DNA of 64,000 bases, from assembly GCA_015143295.1 (NCBI GenBank), contig CM026566.1, positions 6,497,072 to 6,561,071 of the forward strand. Direction: 5' to 3'. This stretch comes from Tetracentron sinense. Taxonomy: Eukaryota; Streptophyta; Magnoliopsida; Trochodendrales; Trochodendraceae. Below, one piece after another: positions 21,483-32,508 of the stretch. The position numbers were made by a program, and so were the translations under genes. Each line of letters begins with the position of its first letter. Position 1 is the stretch's first letter. Below the pieces are notes generated by a model, which was not told the DNA's origin, did not search any database, and saw only the letters and a program-made list of their open reading frames with translations.

Positions 21483-21520
21483 CCAAATTTCGGGGACGAA
21501 ATTTTTGTAAGGGGGGGAGA
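21483..21520 (+). other. 3' conserved box and polypurine tract of A
   Basis: CAAATTTCGGGGACGAA is followed by AAGGGGGGGAGA immediately before the 3' LTR. It is the plus-strand primer site; the box recurs before the 3' LTRs of D, E and F. Confidence 0.88.
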
Positions 21521-21732
21521 ATGTAGCACCCCGGACTTTTTCATCCTTAATGAATAGCACCCTCGTAGCTAATTGGCCGTTTTTGTAGTCTAATTAATAA
21601 ATAAGGGAGAAATCGGAAATTCCGAAACGTCAGAAATGTTCGTTTTCGAAAGACGGATCCAACGCAAGTTGAATCATCGAAATCCGACGAGCGAGTCAAA
21701 AGATATGGTCAAAACAGTCCAGACATACAGAG

Positions 21733-21917
21733 CACCGATCGCTCGGTCCAGTCAGCGATCGATCGGTCCATAACCGATCGATCGGTAGCTGTCGCACGGT
21801 CAGAAATTTTGTATGGGGAAATTTTCCAGAGAGCGAGTTTTTGACCGGTCGATCGGTCAATAACACCGATCGCTCGGTAGGCAACCGATTGATCGGTCAT
21901 AAGCACCGATCGCTCGA
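21733..21917 (+). promoter_or_regulatory. CGATCGATCGG palindrome array in A 3' LTR
   Basis: The same two-cluster array as 14187-14371, with four or five substitutions. Confidence 0.65.
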
Positions 21918-22736
21918 TCTATCGAGTTTTGCAGAATTTTTAGTAAGGGCGTTTTCGTCTTCTGGGTGTTAACCCTTACCCATAAGGGCTTGCCCGAGCC
22001 TTTAGGGCTTCATTCACCTCACTTAGAAGGTTTTTGAGAGAGAAGAAGAGAAGAGAAGGGGGATTTACATCTAGGGTTTTCCACTTGAGAGAATCAAGGG
22101 TTTTAGAACCCTAGAACCGTTCTAAAGGCTTGGATTCTCCAAATCCAACCTCAAGCTCGTGTGGAGTACCTCTTCCAAGCTAGGGCAGCGTTTCTACATC
22201 ATCCTCAAGGATTTTTCTTTCCCTTTTCAAGGTTAGTACACTCTTCCTAGTTACTTTGGTAATAACCTAGGATCTTTTCTAAGTAAATATGTGTTAGATC
22301 TTTCCCATTGCTCTCTTGTGTTGGTATGTGCTAAATCCCTAAAACAAAAACAAGATAATACAAACAAATGGTGGAATGTATAAATGGATGAGGAGTGGAG
22401 GAAATTGGATGCCATGTTGTGATGTGTTGAATGATGGGAAAAATGGTGGAAGGGCATATTACGCATAATGAACACACCCCAAGTGTTTGATGAAATGTTC
22501 GAATGAGAAAATATGAAATAACTAAAGGTAAAAAGGTTGAATACCACATGTTTGATAGAATGCATGAATAAACTAAGATTTGAAAGCATGAGTCACATAA
22601 CTGTTCCCCATTTGGCAAGTTGTATGCATGTGTTATTTCGCTTCTTAAATTCTCATGTGAGTTGGAAATTGTTAAAATGCTATATGTCATCATAATTTCA
22701 CGATTGCTATGCACGAGCACTTATGTAGATGGAGGA

Positions 22737-23340
22737 TATTGTCAAGGGGGTTGGTAGCCCAGGGATATGCGGGTGCTAACCCCTGGCTCATAAGAAAGGA
22801 CTCGGAAATGTTGCACTGTCAAGGAGGTTGGTAGCCCCGGTTAAGGGTGCTAACCTCTGGCTCATAAGAAAGGAAATGATATTGTCAAGGGGGTTGGTAG
22901 CCCCGGTTAAGGGTGCTAACCTCTGGCTCATAAGAAGTGTATTGTACTGTCAAGGGGGTTGGTAGCCCCGGTTAAGGGTGCTAACCTCTGGCTGATAAGT
23001 AAGGTATCGTACTGTCAAGGAGGCTGGTAGCCCAGGGATATGCGGGTGCTAACCTCTGGCTCATAAGAAGTGTATTGTACTGTCAAGGGGGTTGGTAGCC
23101 CCGGTTAAGGGTGCTAACCTCTGGCTCATAAGTAAGGTATCGTACTGTCAAGGAGGCTGGTAGCCCAGGGATATGCGGGTGCTAGCCTCTGGCTCATAAG
23201 AAGTATATTGTACTGTCAAGGGGGTTGGTAGCCCAGGGATCATGCGGGTGCTAACCCCTGGCTCATAAGAAAGGTATTGTACTGTCAAGGAGGTTGGTAG
23301 CCCAGGGATATGCGGGTGCTAACCTCTGGCTCATAAGAGA
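22737..23340. repeat. 69-bp tandem array in A 3' LTR (about 9 copies)
   Basis: Full 69-bp units alternate with shorter units in which CCAGGGATATGCGGG is replaced by CCGGTTAAGGG. The order differs from the 5' LTR, so copies were gained or converted after insertion, or the two LTRs have different histories. Confidence 0.85.
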
Positions 23341-23517
23341 TATTAAAAGGACAACTCAAAGAGAAATTGTATGATGCATAGACATGTTTTAGTTTCATAA
23401 TAATTATGACTTGATAAAATGTTTATGTATGTGGTTGCTAGAAATGATTATGAACTATACTCCTTCCATTACTTGTATATGATATTGTTCGTTATTACCA
23501 TTGTTAGTTAGGGGCTT

Positions 23518-23549
23518 GTACTCGCTGAGTATTCCATGCTCAGCCGTAC
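23518..23549 (+). other. Conserved hairpin, A 3' LTR copy
   Basis: GTAC-TC-GCTGAG with loop TATTCCATG and CTCAGC-C-GTAC, as in the 5' LTR. Confidence 0.6.
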
Positions 23550-23553
23550 TTTC

Positions 23554-23709
23554 ATGTCGGCAGGTACCCGAGTCCCTCTCGACATTTGTGATCCGGGTCC
23601 TTTGATAGAGGAGGACTATGGCGAGGAGGAACCTTATGAGGATCTAGTAGTCGAGCCTCAGGCGGAGGCGAGAGACTTAGACCATTGGCCCCACGGGGAT
23701 GACTATTGA
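23554..23709 (+). CDS. LTR-encoded acidic small ORF (A 3' LTR, 51 aa)
   Basis: Same ORF as 15948-16103, with the conserved Trp of PGPW changed to Leu (TGG to TTG) and one Gly-to-Asp change near the end. Being in a 3' LTR it is not in the leader of this element. It would be expressed only if transcription starts in this LTR and reads rightwards into B. Confidence 0.45.
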   Translation: MSAGTRVPLDICDPGPLIEEDYGEEEPYEDLVVEPQAEARDLDHWPHGDDY

Positions 23710-23995
23710 GCGAGACAAAGTTGTATTTTGTCTTTTGTATTTTGTTAGGTGGGTCTGTCCACCTTAGACTTAGACGTGTTTTGTATTTTTTGTTAACTTG
23801 GAATACTACAGTTTGGATCATTATAAAGAAAAGAAAATTTTAGTTTTCGCTTCCGCAAATTATGTTTAGCTTCCGCGCTCTGATTATCATTGTTTATTTC
23901 CTTATTTATCTTGTTCATTACAGGATGGTTTGGCAGGTTTGTATAGTCCACCTAAAGTATCCCTAAACTCCTAGGGGATATTTTGGGGCGTGACA

Positions 23996-24758
23996 TCTAT
24001 CCTTGGCAAGGGATAACGATTCTTGATAGTTACCTTGTTCAACTGACGGTAGTCTATACACATCCTCATAGACCCGTCCTTCTTCTTCACAAAGAGAACC
24101 GGAGCTCCCCACGGCGAGACACTTGGTTGGATGAAACCAAGTTGTTGTAACTCCTCAATCTGCTTCTTTAATTCTTCAAGCTCTATAGGGGCCATTCTAT
24201 ATGGTGCCCTTGAAATCGGAGCGGTACCCGGAGCAAGCTCTATAGCGAATTCGATCTCTCTATCAGGAGGTAATCCGGGAAGTTCTTCCGGGAACACATC
24301 TAAGAACTCACTCACAACTGGAATAGCCGATGAGTTTTGTGCTTCTGGGTGTGCTATACTCAAGGCTGCGAGGCGAGCAATGTCCCTCTCTCTTAATCCT
24401 CGGAAGTGAAAAGGCTTACCCCCTTCCGGCTTGAAATTCACCATCTTTTCAAAACACGCAACATGCCCGTGATGGCTTGCCAACCAATCCATACCAAGAA
24501 TGACGTCAAAGTCTAAATCTTGGAAACCCAGGACGATAAGGTCGGCTAACAATTCATTCTCCCCCACTTGAACCACAGTATCCCTGAATATCTTGTCCGT
24601 ATCAACCGACTTGCCGAGTGGAGTTGCAATGGTCAACTCCCGCTCCAACGGAGTAGCCTCAGTCGAAAAGCCCTTTGCAAAACTTAGGGAGACAAAAGAG
24701 TGAGTGGATCCTGTGTCTATCAACACTCGAGCGAGACATTCGTTCACTAATAAAGCGC
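23996..24758 (-). pseudogene. pol: B protease and RT N-terminal part, truncated
   Basis: The frame is open from the intron acceptor to the junction with [22 protein letters not shown] (protease active site), ILGMDWLA, then RT N-terminus with [25 protein letters not shown] and [10 protein letters not shown]. It then runs into A LTR sequence. No lesion is seen before the truncation, so B was probably intact when A landed. About 250 of the roughly 1100 Pol residues remain. Confidence 0.92.
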
Positions 24759-24892
24759 CTGTGCGATTAAGTAACTAATATCAGTAGATTTCAAATAGTA
24801 ACAAGCATCATACATAGGTAACCCTTAGTATAACTAACCGCATAACAAGCCACAGAAATTTTATACAACTTAAACTCAAAATTCTCGCGTAC
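24759..24892 (-). other. Spliceosomal-type intron between gag and protease (B)
   Basis: Minus strand: donor GTGCAAG/GTACGC, acceptor AATCGCACAG/GC, 134 bp. Flanks join to [13 protein letters not shown] as in A. The intron body differs much more from A than the flanking exons do. The gag frame stops after GTREF. Confidence 0.78.
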
Positions 24893-26129
24893 CTTGCACG
24901 ACATCGTCGGATGCACGTGCGTCTCTCTCCGATAGAGCAAAAACTCGACCCTGAGTGGCTGGGCCAGGAGGCCGGGCAGACTGTGAGGCCCTCGAAGCCT
25001 GAGAAGAGCTAGGCTGAGATGTCTGCCTAATCGGGGGCCTGCTCCCCGAAGACTGAGCTGGCAATCGACTTCAGGGACAATCCCGAATCATGTGGCCCTG
25101 GTCGCCACAATGAAAACAGCCTCCTGTAGCCTTCCGACATTCCCCTACTGGATGCCTCCTTCCACAAAGGGTGCAGACATCATGTGAATAAGTGGGAGGA
25201 GTATAACCCGTAGCCTGAGCCACTGCGGGGCGAGGAGCATACGAGGTAGCCGGGCGAAAAACCGGTGGAGTAAAAGGGCGGGGGGCCTGTGATGCCGAGT
25301 ACATCCTCTGTGACTGAGCCGGCCCTGCGGACTGATAAGACATAGTCCTGGCTCTCTTCTCCCCTGAATTACTAGACTGTCCCTTCTCTATTCCTCTTCT
25401 CTTAAAGAACTCTTCTGAATTAGACTCGGCCAACAATGCTTTGTCCACAACTTCTGAATATGTCTCATGTCGGAACATTGAGACACGATCCTTGAGGTAG
25501 GCCTTCAACCCCCTCTCGAATTTCCGAGCCTTCATAGCCTCGGTAGCTATCATGTGTGGAGCAAATCGAGATAGCTCTGAGAACTTGGCTTCATAAGCCG
25601 CTACAGACATATTACCTTGCTCCAAGGTAATAAATTCAATTTCTTTCTTTTCTTTCATCCCAACCGGAAAGTATTTCTTGTAGAAAACGTCCAAGAATTC
25701 TCCCCATGTCCATTCTTGGCCTTGCCGGGTCAACTCTCGGGTCCGAAGTGCAGACTTCCACCAATGGTCGGCCTCGCCTTCAAGCATAAAGGCAGCCCAT
25801 GTGACCCTCTCTACTTCCGTAGGTGCCAAAACCGAGAATATCTTCTCAAGTTGCCGAATCCAACCCTCGGCAACAAGTGGATCAATGCTTCCAAAAAAAG
25901 TTGGAGGCCTCATCCTCCGGAAAGCTTCTATCCCGGCTTGGGCTCGGTTAGGAGGAGCCGGTATAAGTGCCGCATTAGGCGGGGTGGCCGGTTGCCTTGC
26001 CGCCAACATAGCCAAAGTCTCGGCTATGGATGCGAATGCTTGGGCAAAGTCGGGCTGATCATCACCCGATGGAGCATCACCTCCATTACCCCTCGTGTTG
26101 TACCCGCGACCCCGGGTATTGCGTCTCAT
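24893..26129 (-). pseudogene. gag: Element B Gag, one nonsense codon
   Basis: It starts [16 protein letters not shown] and has the Gag core ([38 protein letters not shown]). The two zinc knuckles are CTLCGRRHPVGEC and CFHCGDQGHMIRDC. A TGA at 25071-25073 directly after the second knuckle replaces what is probably an Arg codon (CGA). Past it the frame is open to the intron (LPAQSSGSRPPIRQTSQ region). About 410 residues, like A. An earlier ATG in the same frame (26150) is ignored because it is not shared with A. Confidence 0.9.
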
Positions 26130-26442
26130 GATTTCTCCTGAGAACGACAATACAGCATGAGTCTAACTTGGATACGCATTTAGTACAATTTTTCGTAATT
26201 CACTCAATACATATTCATCAAGCACATTTAATAAGTACAACACCAATAATGTACACATGGTATATAACACAATAGCATAACATACAATCCGTGTTCCTAG
26301 TGTAGGACTCTATGTTCGGTTGAAGTTCAACCCATTTTGACTAAGACTAACTTGTTAGTCTATACTTGGAATACAACTCTCTAAGGTGATTCTAATACCT
26401 TGTTCAATCATCTAAGTGACCCTAGGGACTCTAATACCTAGG

Positions 26443-26454
26443 GCTCTGATACCA
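26443..26454 (-). other. Primer-binding site of B
   Basis: Minus strand TGGTATCAGAGC next to the LTR end. Confidence 0.88.
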
Positions 26455-26738
26455 CTTCTGTCACGCCCCAAAATACCCCCTAGGAGTTAAGGGATACTTT
26501 AGAGGTGACTACGTGTACCTGTCAAACCATCCTGTAATGCAAGAGGCTAAACATAGTATAATACAATGATAATCAGAGCGCGGAAACTAAACATAAGTGC
26601 GGAAGCATAAGCCAACTTTTTCTTTTCTTCTATTACTCCATATAGTATTCCAAGTTAACATATACTAAATACAATCAAAGTAAAGGTGGACATGCCCACC
26701 TATCAAAATACAAAAAGGAACTCTCTAACACTCTCCTC

Positions 26739-26879
26739 TCAACAGTAGTCGAGGTATGGCCACACATCCAAGTCCCCATCCTCTTGAGACTGCCATGGGA
26801 TAGGTGGCTCCCTCTCCTCTACATACTCCTCCTCGACCCAAGGCTCGGGGTCGAGGACATCCACGGTACCTGCCGACAT
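26739..26879 (-). CDS. LTR-encoded acidic small ORF (B copy, 46 aa)
   Basis: Function unknown. It encodes MSAGTVDVLDPEPWVEEEYV, then EEREPPIPWQ and an acidic tail ending in TGA. FDIC has changed to VDVL, so the Cys is not essential in this family. The EPWVEE-x-Y and EER-x-PPIP blocks match S (7288-7398). The mix of conserved blocks and changed tails is what a rapidly evolving small protein looks like. Confidence 0.5.
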   Translation of the reverse strand: MSAGTVDVLDPEPWVEEEYVEEREPPIPWQSQEDGDLDVWPYLDYC

Positions 26880-26883
26880 AAAA

Positions 26884-26915
26884 GTACGGCTGAGCATGGA
26901 ATACTCAGCGAGTAC
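26884..26915 (-). other. Conserved hairpin, B copy
   Basis: Minus strand GTAC-TC-GCTGAG, loop TATTCCATG, CTCAGC-C-GTAC. Identical to the A form although nearby LTR sequence has diverged. Confidence 0.6.
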
Positions 26916-27159
26916 AAACTACTAGCTAACCATAACAATAACGAACGCATAACAACAGTGAGCAATACAAGATATTAATTTAAAGCAATAGTGAAAGCAT
27001 AAGATACATAGCCATATCTTGACATGCGTATATGAATGCAAAAACCTCGGTAAAACTCATGTCTCGGAAACCTTTTTCGTGTCTCGGTCAAATCATGTAT
27101 GTGTATCGTGTCTTGTCTTGTATTTCATGTCTTGATTTGTTCTTGACTTGTATACTTGT

Positions 27160-27350
27160 GAGCCAGAGGCTAGCACCCTTCCTTGGGCTACCAACCTCCT
27201 TGTCATGTTCTTGTTCCGTTTCTCTTGTGAGCCAGAGGCTAGCACCCTTCCTTGGGCTACCAACCTCCTTGTCATGTTCTCTCTTGCATTTCACTTGTGA
27301 GCCAGAGGCTAGCACCCTTCCTTGGGGCTACCAACCTCCTTGTCATGTTC
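27160..27350. repeat. 69-bp tandem array in B LTR (3 copies)
   Basis: AGCCAGAGGCTAGCACCC recurs at 27161, 27230 and 27300. The unit is the reverse complement of the A unit, consistent with opposite orientation. Confidence 0.85.
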
Positions 27351-28319
27351 TTGATTCATTTCATATACAAATACAATCTTGGAAAAAACCGGTTTCATGC
27401 TTGCATGCGTGCTTGTGTGCTTGTCAATAGTGGTAATCATGATGACATACTTGAATGGGCGGATCACATGACTATGGCATTTCAATCCTTAACATAGTGG
27501 TATGAAAATTTAGGCAACATATAGCACATTTGAGCAATTTATCATTTCTAAGAACAATTACACAATTTCTATTTCCATTTTCTTCATTAAGTCCATTTAT
27601 CCCTTGTTTAGTCATTTTATCAAACACCCGGTGGGCCACATTTCTTAGTCCTTCCATTTCCCTTATTTAGTGCGTATTTTTCATCAAGACATCAAGGTAC
27701 ATTCGTTATTTGTAAAGTGCCCATCTTCCATTTTCCTTTTCACACATCACACAACATCCAATCGCCTCAATCGACATCCCATCCACACATTTATTCCATT
27801 CCCCTTATCTTGTTTATATTTGTTGAGTTAATACAATGCATCGGGAAGGAAAAGCATAATATATATAATCACCATTTACACTAGAAAACCTAGGTTATTG
27901 CTAGGGAAAGTTAGTAGGGTGTACTAACCTTAGATCAAGGTTTGATCTTGAAGAAACCTTGAAATAGAAGCTCTATTTGGAAGGAGGAAGCCTTTGCTTG
28001 AAGGGGACTTGAGTTGGGGGAAGAAACCTCTTTCAAAACGTGAGTGAGTGCTGCCCTAGCTTGGAGAATGCACCTCCACACGAGCTTGAGTTGAAATCTT
28101 GAAGAAAACGTGCTTGGGGACGATCTAGGGTCTTCACCCCTTTGATTTCTTCTCCAAAAGCAACCTAGGTTTAGGAAACCCTTTTCTCTTCTCTCTTATC
28201 TCCCAAATCTCTCTAAGTATAGTGAATGATGCCCTAAGGCTCGGGCAAGCCTTAAGGAGAAAGGGTTTAACCCCCAAAAGACGATAAAGCCCTTATTGAA
28301 ATTTCTGCAAAAACGCGAA

Positions 28320-28513
28320 GACCGAGCGATCGGTGGTTATGACCGATCGATCGGTTGCCTACCGAGCGATCGGTGTTTATGACCGATCGACCGGTCAAAA
28401 ACTCACTCTTTGGAAAATTTCCCCATACAAAATTTCTGACCGTGCGATAGCTACCGATCGATCGGTTATGGACCGATCGATCGCTGACTGGACCGAGCGA
28501 TCGGTCTTCTGTA
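28320..28513 (-). promoter_or_regulatory. CGATCGATCGG palindrome array in B LTR
   Basis: Units start at 28321, 28342, 28361 and 28382, then 28439, 28453, 28472 and 28492. Most spacings are 19-21 bp, about two turns of B-DNA. Most units are 14-bp palindromes of the ACCGATCGATCGGT type. Confidence 0.65.
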
Positions 28514-28717
28514 TGTCTGGACTGTTTTGACCATATCTTTTGACTCGCTTGTCGGATTTCGACGATTCAACTTGCGTTGGATCCGTCTTTCGAAAACGAA
28601 CATTTCTAACGTTTCGGAATTTCCAATTTCTCCCTTATTTATTAATTAGACTATAAAAACGGCCAATTAGCTATGAAGGTGGTATTCATTAAGGATGAAA
28701 AAGTCTGGGGTGCTACA

Positions 28718-28864
28718 GTTTGCTACCAGTGTGGCAAGCCAGGGCATATCAAGAAACACTGTCTATATCTTAGACAAATTTCAGGCAATGGACGGAAGGG
28801 TCGTGTCTTCGCTATGACACAAGAAGTTCAACCTAGCGATGACATCGTCGAAGGAGCACTTTAG
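28718..28864 (+). pseudogene. Gag zinc-knuckle fragment of an older gypsy element (F1)
   Basis: Open frame with CYQCGKPGHIKKHC (C-x2-C-x4-H-x4-C) followed by GRVFAMTQEVQPSDDIVEGAL-stop. The end corresponds to the DDVVQGALL joint of A and B, but here no intron is present before the sequence breaks off. Element B interrupts it on the left. The rest of gag and all of pol are missing. Confidence 0.8.
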
Positions 28865-29123
28865 ACGTCCCCGTCCTACCTTAGTAAGCGTACTTACTTT
28901 TTGTATCTGTGTGGACAAACAACATAATGTTATGGATGCATTTTGTGAAAAGTATGAAATGATTTTATGATATAAATATTTTGTTTATCTTAATTCTCGA
29001 GGACTTTGAAAACCCTAATATAATACTCGTTGACATAAGAAAACTAAAATGGGTGGCCCTCCACTGTTGAGAGATACAAGTTGATCAAATTTTGAGGATA
29101 AAATTTTTGAAAGGAGGTGAGAT
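28865..29123 (+). other. 3' internal remnant and polypurine tract of F1
   Basis: Non-coding. It ends with AAATTTTGAGGATAAAATT and AAAGGAGGTGAGA just before an LTR, the same layout as the A 3' end. Gag is joined almost directly to this point, so pol was removed by a large internal deletion. Confidence 0.65.
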
Positions 29124-29840
29124 TGTAACGAACCGGAATTTTAATATGATAAAATTAAGCGTTTATGGGTCCATAATAGAGGTTAATTAGTTACTTATTT
29201 GTTAAATTGGTAAAAAGTGGGTTTTATTTGAGATTGGATTGTACTAGTAAAATTTCAGTGTTTCTCTTCGAAAATCATGCACAATGTGCAGGTCGACTAT
29301 CTGGACGATCACCTATCATTCCAGTTGCATCGCGTATCGATTCGCGAGACCGCGAGGGTCTTAAATGTAAGAAAGTCGAGAAAACCAGGAAATTCTAGAT
29401 TTTTTGGAATTCAGTGGGACTCCATAATTGTTGGGAATTCTAATAGAAATTCATGCGGCTGGTACCACAACGTGCCGATCGGCCATGAGAATGACTGTCT
29501 ATCCTTTCAGCAGTTAATAATCTCATATTAAGAAACGACAACATGTTTAGTGTCCGAAATATGAAAATTAGTGGGTTTTACAATTTTCTTCTAGACTAAA
29601 GTGCAGCTGTCAAAACTCAGTATTTTTCCCCGAAATATTTACAATAGGTGTCGGACTGCCCCAAGTTCGTCACCTGAAGTTTCTTCACGATCGGGTGTCA
29701 TATAGCAGGGTTCCAGAGGGCATATATGTGAAAAAGTGGGAAAATCCGGTCAAACGGTCAAAGTTGTTGACTTAGTCAACTACAACTTTCCACACCAAAT
29801 GGGTCATGTGCTTTTGCACATGATCTAATCCCCTTTAAGG

Positions 29841-29852
29841 CCTATATAAAGG
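29841..29852 (+). promoter_or_regulatory. TATA box of F LTR (left copy)
   Basis: CCTATATAAAGG, conserved at 34346-34357 in the right copy; a purine-rich leader follows about 80 bp downstream. Confidence 0.65.
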
Positions 29853-29921
29853 GGGGTGCAGCCCCTTATTTAGGTTCGTGCAAAACAAAAAACAGTAAAC
29901 CCATTTTTACTGTCTGTGGGT

Positions 29922-30020
29922 TTTAGAGAGAGAAAGTGAGGAGAGAGAAAGGAAGAGAGAGAAAGAGGAGAGAGAAAGGAAGAAAGAAAGAAAGAGAAAA
30001 GAAAAGGGAGGTCCCCTTGG
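29922..30020 (+). repeat. GA-rich tract in F LTR leader
   Basis: Nearly pure GAGA/GAAAG tract downstream of the TATA box. A shorter version lies at 34425-34503. GA-rich leaders are common in plant LTRs. Confidence 0.7.
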
Positions 30021-30724
30021 GGTTTTTTGATGTCCCTAATGCATTGGTGGCGTTTGATTTCTTCCTTAATGCCTCGATTTGCATGTAGGGAGAGAAAGGG
30101 AGAAATCTAAAGAGAGAAAGCAAAGGTTTGAGGGCAAGGAGCTTCACCTTGGGGTTGATCATCCTCCCGAGCGTGTTGGCGGTGTCTGTTTTGGCCCTAG
30201 ATGCCTCAAAGTGCGTGAAAGAGGTCAAATCCCTCTCTATCTCTTCTCTTTTCTCTTATTTATGCTATATTTTATGTGGAATGTCGTATTTAATTAATGG
30301 CATGAATGGAAAAGGGTCTGAGACCTCGTGGATGTGTTATAGGAAGGTGGTTGTGCGTGGAAAATGAGTAGAGGGGTGCATCCCTCGGTCTCCGGTCTCA
30401 AAACCCCGGATTTAGACTCACTGTGTAAAAGGCGTGGATGGAAAAAGGGTCAGAGACCCCAATATGATATTGTGATTTTATGTGGACCTTCGGGGAGCCT
30501 AGATCGGGTCCCGAGTAAATTGTATCGTCACCCTGGGTTGTCGAAAAGTTGTTTTGTAGGTCATATAAAGCAACGGATACATCCATTAGCCTAGAAATGT
30601 TCTCTAATAGGACGGTGAGTTGAAAGATTTGGTTCACGAGCGCGAGGCCCGAGTATTTCACTAAACCAAGTGAGGGTTGGTTAATTGGGGTTAACCTGTG
30701 GTTAGAAAACCTAACCAAGGTTAA

Positions 30725-31880
30725 AGTATAATCCTCCGTGACTGATAGTCGGGAGTGGGTTGATTTGATATCCATAGATCCTCTTTAGCTAGGTCTGGAT
30801 TGGTGGTATTATGTGAGTCCTCCATGACTGATAGTCGGGAGTGGGTGGATTTGATATCCATAGATCCTCTTTGGCTAGGTCTAGAGTGGTGGTATTATGT
30901 AATCCTTTGTGACTGATAGTCGGGAGTGGGTGGATTTGATATCCATAGATCCTCTTTGGCTAGGTCTGGAGTGGTGGTGTTATGTAATCCTCCGTGACTG
31001 ATAGTTGGGAGTGGGTGGATTTGATATCCTTATATTCTCTTTGGCTAGGTCTGGAGTGGTGGTGTTATGTAATCCTCTGTGATTGATAGTCGGGAGTTGG
31101 TGGATTTGATATCCATAGATCCTCTTTAGCTAGGTTTGGAGTGGTGGTGTTATGTAATCCTCTATGGCAGATAGTCGGGAGTGGGTAGATTTGATATCCA
31201 TAGATCCTCTTTGGCTAGGTCTGGAGTGGTGGATTATGTTAATCCTCCGTGACTGATAGTCGGGAGTGGGTGGAATAATATCCATAGACCCTTTTTGGTG
31301 AGGTATCTGACTGATCGTTGGGAGTGGGTGGAATAATATCCATAGATCCTCTTTGGTGAGGTATCTGACTGATCGTCAGGAGTGGGTTGAATAATGTCTA
31401 TGGATCCTCTTTGGCGAGGTACGTGACTTATCATCGAGAGTGGGTTGAGTGTTATCCATAGATCCTCTTTGGCTAGGTCTGAAGTGGTGGTCCTATATAA
31501 TCCTCTATGACTAATATTCGGTAGTGGGTGGATTTGATATCCATAGATCCTCTTTCGCTTGGTCTAGAGTGGTGGATTATGTTAATTCTCCATGACTGAT
31601 GGTCAGAGTGGGTGGAATAATATCCATAGATCTCCTTTGACGAGATACGTGACTGATCATCGGGAGTGGGTGGAGTGTTATCCATAGATCCTCTTTGGCT
31701 ATATCTGGGGTGGTGGTGCTATGTAATCCTCTATAACTGATAGTCAAGAGTGGGTGGATTTTTGATATCTATAGATCCTCTTTGGCTAGGTCTGGAGTGG
31801 TGAGTTATGTTAGTCCTCCGTGACTGATAGTTGGGAGTCTGTGGATTTGATGTTCATAGATCGTCTTTGACTAGGTCAGG
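30725..31880. repeat. 85-bp tandem array in F LTR (about 13 copies)
   Basis: Units carry GTGACTGATAGTCGGGAGTG and GATATCCATAGATCCTC. The GGGAGT core recurs at 30751, 30837, 30922, 31007 and 31092. A degenerate version is at 41470-41940 in the right copy. Confidence 0.88.
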
Positions 31881-32508
31881 GAAAGCGATGGTTTTACTAT
31901 TTAAAAGAGATGTCGTGAGGACAAGGTTCTCATTGTGGCCGAGTCAGATAATTATATGATCTTGTATTGAGTCTAAAGGCTCAAGGTATGATTTGAATGG
32001 GTATAAGCCCAATCGATTGATAGCTGAGTCTCTGAACTCAGGGACAAAAGTTGTATGCGGATGAAGGCCTGGTCGATCGAGTCTGTGGACTCAAAAATAG
32101 AGAGTGAGCGGTTTTCTGGAATCGGTAACTTGGTGTTGTGAACATAGTTGATATTGGATGAATTTGGTAATGGAAAATATTTGGAGGTTAGGAACCTCGA
32201 TTAAAGTGAAATAAATCTGGGTGACCTCGGTTCATGATTTACAATATTATTTTCTATTGTAATATAGAAATTGAGCTGTATTATAATATCTTTCTGATGT
32301 GTATTACGAGGTGGAAAATAGCCTAGATGGATTATGGATTTCGCTGGAGTCTATGGCTCACTCCTCTCATTTGATGTTTTAGATTCTGAAGCTGGTAACT
32401 CAATAGAGTCTGGAAAGTGTTCCGGCGCAGTTGTAGTGCCAAAAGTAAAGGCTATTGTAGCTAGTGAGGTATCGTATTTGCTTATAATGGGTTATTGTGA
32501 TGACTAGT

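Larger units (their letters stand above)
13975..23995 (+). mobile_element. Ty3/gypsy retrotransposon A (Tekay-like), nearly complete
   Basis: The order is 5' LTR (13975-16388), PBS, gag, intron, protease, RT, RNase H, integrase, chromodomain-like end, polypurine tract and 3' LTR (21522-23995). Outside the tandem arrays the LTRs differ by a few substitutions per 100 bp, so insertion was fairly recent but not new. The 5-bp flanks do not match: CTTTC on the left, TCTAT on the right. The right flank is the RT gene of element B while the left flank is unrelated. One nonsense codon and one frameshift in pol make this copy unable to produce a full polyprotein. Confidence 0.93.
21522..23995 (+). repeat. 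3' LTR of element A
   Basis: It starts TGTAGCACCCC and ends GGGGCGTGACA. It is 2474 bp, 60 bp longer than the 5' copy because of the tandem array. It abuts the RT gene of B at TCTAT. The putative leader intron sites are at 22232 and 23563. Confidence 0.93.
23996..28717 (-). mobile_element. Ty3/gypsy retrotransposon B, 5' half only
   Basis: Minus strand: 5' LTR (28717-26459), PBS, gag, intron, protease and RT up to the RYPLPRID motif, where element A interrupts it. The rest of pol and the 3' LTR should lie left of A but are absent there, so they were lost. B itself is inserted in the gag zinc-knuckle region of an older F-type element (28718 onward). Confidence 0.9.
26459..28717 (-). repeat. 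5' LTR of element B
   Basis: The plus strand starts TGTCACGCCCC and ends GGGGTGCTACA. It is close to the A LTR in the U3 part but clearly diverged elsewhere. It has three copies of the approximately 69-bp unit, hairpin, small ORF, donor at 27928 and acceptor at 26870. Length 2259 bp. Confidence 0.9.
29124..32508 (+). repeat. F-family LTR, left copy (3' LTR of F1), truncated
   Basis: It starts TGTAACGAACCGG after a polypurine tract. It contains a strong TATA (CCTATATAAAGG at 29841), a GA-rich leader and a large 85-bp array. It has neither the CGATCG palindromes nor the small ORF. It is cut at 32508 by LTR piece G. The second copy starts at 33628. Confidence 0.8.
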
